A stretch of 61,495 bases of DNA, from the NCBI RefSeq assembly GCF_022436705.1, contig NZ_JAKUHT010000034.1, positions 1-61,495 of the forward strand, read 5' to 3'. The first letter of the stretch is position 1. Each line of letters starts with the position of its first letter. The position numbers and the translations under genes are program-made. Under the pieces are notes generated by a model. It was given only the letters and a program-made list of their open reading frames with translations. It was not told where the DNA came from and made no database searches. This document shows positions 59,428 through 61,495 of the stretch, one piece after another. Source of the DNA: Nocardioides sp. CFH 31398. Its GTDB lineage: Bacteria; Actinomycetota; Actinomycetes; Propionibacteriales; Nocardioidaceae.

Positions 59428-60354
59428 TCACTCGTCGCCGGTGAGGGCGTCCTTGGCCTTCTGGACCAGGCCCTCGCCGCCACCGCCGTACAGCCCGCCG
59501 CCGGAGCCGGGCGTGCCCGGGCCCTTCGAGCCGTCGTACGTCGCGAACAGCAGCGGGTCGGGCGCGGGGAGGTCGGCGACGTCCAGCTTCTCGCCGACCG
59601 GTCCACCCTGCTCGAAGCGGATCTCGTCGTCCCCGATGAGCGTCGTGCCCTGGGCCCAGCGGCCCTCGCCGGCGGTGCTGCCCTCGTGGAACGAGTAGTA
59701 GGTGCGGGCGGCCTCGTGGTTCTCCTCCTCCTTCAGGGAGTCCTCGATGCCGTCGGTGTAACCGTCCTCGATGAGCTGCTCGATGCCGAGCAGCCACTGC
59801 TGCTGGTGGAAGGTGTCGCGCGCCAGGTTGAAGCGCAGCGTCTCCTTCACGCCCGGGTCGTCGGTCATCTGGAACACCCGCGCCGTCTGCAGCCGGCTCT
59901 GGGCCTCGGCGTGGACGTTGGAGCGGAAGTCCGCGAGCAGGTTGCCGCTGGCGACGATGTAGCCGCCGTTCCACGGCACGCCCTGGCTGTTGGTGGGCAT
60001 CGCGCCGCCGCCGGTGACGATGGCGTGCTGCACGTTCTGGCCGCCGAGCACCGCGGCGAGCGCCGGGTTGGACGCCGCCGCCTCCGCGACGGTCTCCGAC
60101 GGGGCGCCCTCGAGGAGGCGGGCCATCATCGTCGTGAGCATCTCGACGTGGCCGATCTCCTCGGTGCCGATGTCGAGGATCATGTCCTTGTACTTGCCGG
60201 GGATGCGGCAGTTCCAGCCCTGCCACAGGTACTGCATCATCACCGTCATCTCGCCGAACTGGCCGCCGACGAGCTCCTGCAGCTTGGCCGCGAAGAGCGC
60301 GTCCGGCTTGTCGGGGTGGACGTCGAACTGCAGCTCCGAGCTGTGCCTGTACAT
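59428..60354 (-). CDS. Manganese catalase
   Basis: A 308-residue di-manganese catalase that breaks down hydrogen peroxide in the cytoplasm. The four-helix bundle carries the ligand motifs: E in GGQFGEMTVMMQYLWQG, E-x2-H in DIGTEEIGHVEMLTTMM, then LLADFRSNVHAEAQSRLQTARVFQMTDDPGVKETLRFNLARDTFHQQQWLLGIEQL. The C-terminal tail is Gly-rich (GGGLYGGGGEG). ATG 60354 has AGAGGA at five bases; longer in-frame sequence upstream runs through promoter DNA. It heads a short run with the 10TM metal exporter-like gene. Confidence 0.92.
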   Translation of the reverse strand: MYRHSSELQFDVHPDKPDALFAAKLQELVGGQFGEMTVMMQYLWQGWNCRIPGKYKDMILDIGTEEIGHVEMLTTMMARLLEGAPSETVAEAAASNPALAAVLGGQNVQHAIVTGGGAMPTNSQGVPWNGGYIVASGNLLADFRSNVHAEAQSRLQTARVFQMTDDPGVKETLRFNLARDTFHQQQWLLGIEQLIEDGYTDGIEDSLKEEENHEAARTYYSFHEGSTAGEGRWAQGTTLIGDDEIRFEQGGPVGEKLDVADLPAPDPLLFATYDGSKGPGTPGSGGGLYGGGGEGLVQKAKDALTGDE

Positions 60355-60490
60355 GGGGGTCCTCTCGTGGTGGAGCGCCTCTCGCTCCGACGTCCTCCAC
60401 GCTCCCGGTGAGGCGTGCCCGGGCCGTGGCGCGCGGCGACCCCGCGACGTACGACCTCCCGGTGCGCCGGCGGCGCACCCGCGGTGCGTG

Positions 60491-60510
60491 GGCGTCACAC
60501 GGGCGTCACA
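60491..60510 (+). promoter_or_regulatory. Direct repeats with 11-bp period, SARP-like
   Basis: GGCGTCACA occurs twice (60491-60499 and 60502-60510), exactly 11 bases apart, just upstream of the BTAD-regulator start. SARP regulators bind heptamer direct repeats with 11-bp spacing, so this may be an autoregulatory site; its closeness to the start codon suggests repression. Confidence 0.45.
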
Positions 60511-60520
60511 GGTGGCTCGG

Positions 60521-61378
60521 ATGAGCCTGGTCACCGCCGGGCACGGATCGCCGGAGGTGGTGACCCTGGACGGATGGTGCCGGCTGACGCTGCTCGGGGA
60601 GTTCCGGCTCGAGGCGGACGGCGACCCCCCGCAGGTCGGTGCGGTGGCGGAGCGCCTCCTGGCGATGCTCGCGATCACGCACCGCCGTCGGCGGGTCCGG
60701 CGCACGGCGATCGCCGAGCGGCTGTGGCCCGACGCTCCCGCCGGGCGGGCGACGGCGAGCCTGCGCTCGACGCTGTGGCGGATGCCGCGGCCCCGCGGCC
60801 GCGCGCTGGTGCAGGGCAACGCGACCTCGGTGTGGCTGGCCGACGGGATGGCCGTGGACCTGTGGGCGGCCGAGGACCTCGCGCACGACCTGGCAGGGCC
60901 CGAGGGCGTCGACCACGCCGACCGGGGCCTGGACCTGCTGCGCGAGGACCTGCTCGCCGACTGGGTCGAGGACTGGCTGGTCCTCGAGCAGGAGAGCCAC
61001 CGCCAGACCCGCCTGCGCGCCCTCGAGCTGGGGGCGTCGCTGCTGTGGCGCCACGGTCGCCGTACGGCGGCGCTCGAGGCGGCGATGGCCGCCGTCCGCG
61101 CCGAGCCGCTGCGCGAGAGCGCCCACCGCGCCGTCATCGAGGTGCACCTTGCGGAGAACAACCTCTCCGAGGCGCTGCGCCAGTACGACGGCTACCGCCG
61201 CCTGCTCGCCGACGAGCTGGGCCTGCGCCCCACCGAGACCATCCGCTCGCTCGTCGCCCCGCTCCTCGGCCGTCCCGTCGACGCCCCCGGCGGCGGTCCC
61301 GACGGCGTCGAGCCCGCCAGCCGCCGCGCCCCCGGTGCCCCCGGCCGCATCCGCACCTCCGCCTGGCCCCTCCACTGA
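60521..61378 (+). CDS. SARP-like BTAD-domain transcriptional regulator
   Basis: A 285-residue regulator. The N-terminal OmpR-like winged helix is short (LTLLGEFRLEADGDPPQVGAVAERLLAMLAITHRRRRVRRTAIAERLWPDAPAGRATASLRSTLWRM). It is followed by a bacterial transcriptional activation domain (about 125-260; VDLWAAEDLAHDL, LEQESHRQTRLRALELGASLLWRHGRRTAALEAAMAAVRAEPLRESAHRAVIEVHLAENNLSEALRQYDGYRRLLADELGL). The tail is Pro/Gly-rich. ATG 60521 has AGGTGG at five bases. SARPs activate secondary-metabolite or stress genes; the target is unknown. It is divergent from the manganese catalase. Confidence 0.85.
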   Translation: MSLVTAGHGSPEVVTLDGWCRLTLLGEFRLEADGDPPQVGAVAERLLAMLAITHRRRRVRRTAIAERLWPDAPAGRATASLRSTLWRMPRPRGRALVQGNATSVWLADGMAVDLWAAEDLAHDLAGPEGVDHADRGLDLLREDLLADWVEDWLVLEQESHRQTRLRALELGASLLWRHGRRTAALEAAMAAVRAEPLRESAHRAVIEVHLAENNLSEALRQYDGYRRLLADELGLRPTETIRSLVAPLLGRPVDAPGGGPDGVEPASRRAPGAPGRIRTSAWPLH

Positions 61379-61492
61379 GCCGACTCGGCACGTCTGCGCG
61401 GCTGTAGGGCGTCGAGTCGGCACGTCTGCGCACCGGATCAGCGCCGGCCGACGTGGGCGGCCCCGCCGCCTGCGCAGACGTGCCGACTCGAC
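61379..61492. repeat. Long perfect inverted repeat with an extra partial copy
   Basis: The arms at 61411-61432 and 61471-61492 are 22 bases and perfectly complementary (core GAGTCGGCACGTCTGCGCA), separated by 38 bases. A further partial copy of the arm, CCGACTCGGCACGTCTGCGC, begins at 61380, just after the BTAD stop. It can act as a strong hairpin, and its architecture resembles the palindromes at 52.6-53.0 kb although the sequence differs. Confidence 0.85.
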
Positions 61493-61495
61493 CCG

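Overview
The window is very GC-rich, uses many GTG starts, and packs genes with ATGA/GTGA stop-start overlaps. It encodes ANTAR regulators, a SARP-type regulator, a DtxR/IdeR-type iron box, CsoR-type copper operators and enzymes for decaprenyl-phosphoryl-arabinose. Together these point to an actinobacterium, most likely a Nocardioides-like member of the Propionibacteriales. That assignment is inferred from gene content, not from a marker gene. I see no rRNA or tRNA genes and no CRISPR array.

Layout. 1-2 kb: an iron(III) ABC transporter (permease cut by the window edge, and binding lipoprotein) behind a near-consensus iron box. 2.2-3.4 kb: a small conserved protein and a lipoprotein. 3.5-13.6 kb: a hexarate catabolic region. 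One operon (gudD, ketoglutarate-semialdehyde dehydrogenase, kdgD) and a LysR regulator lie on the minus strand. A tripartite tricarboxylate-type transporter (tctCBA), a universal stress protein and a second gudD paralogue lie on the plus strand. The inferred route is glucarate to 5-keto-4-deoxyglucarate to 2-oxoglutarate semialdehyde to 2-oxoglutarate. A third enolase-superfamily gene (galactarate/talarate dehydratase type) with a GntR regulator and an AEC permease lies at 20.7-23.5 kb.

13.7-20.5 kb: an insertion-like island of lower GC that splits the hexarate region. It holds an RloC/PrrC-like ATPase with a candidate anticodon-nuclease triad and a hexanucleotide tandem repeat in its leader, a divergent DUF4209 protein with a HEPN-type RNxxxHG motif, a TIR-Mrr fusion, and a coupled small PD-(D/E)xK nuclease. 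A decayed gudD fragment inside the island suggests a rearrangement scar. This is the most likely place for an undescribed (defence) system.

23.6-33.1 kb: membrane proteins, a large secreted metallophosphoesterase, a cysteine-hydrolase relic, a CopB-like copper ATPase with two perfect CsoR-type palindromes, and a cobalamin-binding sensor-like protein. 33.2-35.7 kb: a PAS-ANTAR and two tandem GAF-ANTAR regulators. 35.7-41.4 kb: the decaprenyl-phosphoryl-arabinose cluster (aftA, dprE2, dprE1, ubiA-type DPPR synthase, PAP2 phosphatase); DprE1 carries alanine where mycobacteria have the benzothiazinone-target cysteine. 41.9-43.9 kb: MFS exporter and HxlR repressor around a perfect operator. 43.9-48.9 kb: IclR, an isocitrate-lyase-family lyase, an aconitase-like hydratase (two subunits) and an MHS transporter, a candidate pathway for a substituted maleate or malate. 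48.9-52.6 kb: PCD-VOC fusion, MoxR ATPase with VWA partner, hemerythrin protein. 52.6-53.0 kb: tandem palindromic repeats. 53.0-58.2 kb: SigB/F-type sigma factor, SDR and an OleT-like CYP152 P450 in one operon, then two GAF-ANTAR genes. 58.1-61.5 kb: 10TM metal-exporter-like protein, manganese catalase, BTAD regulator and a terminal long inverted repeat.
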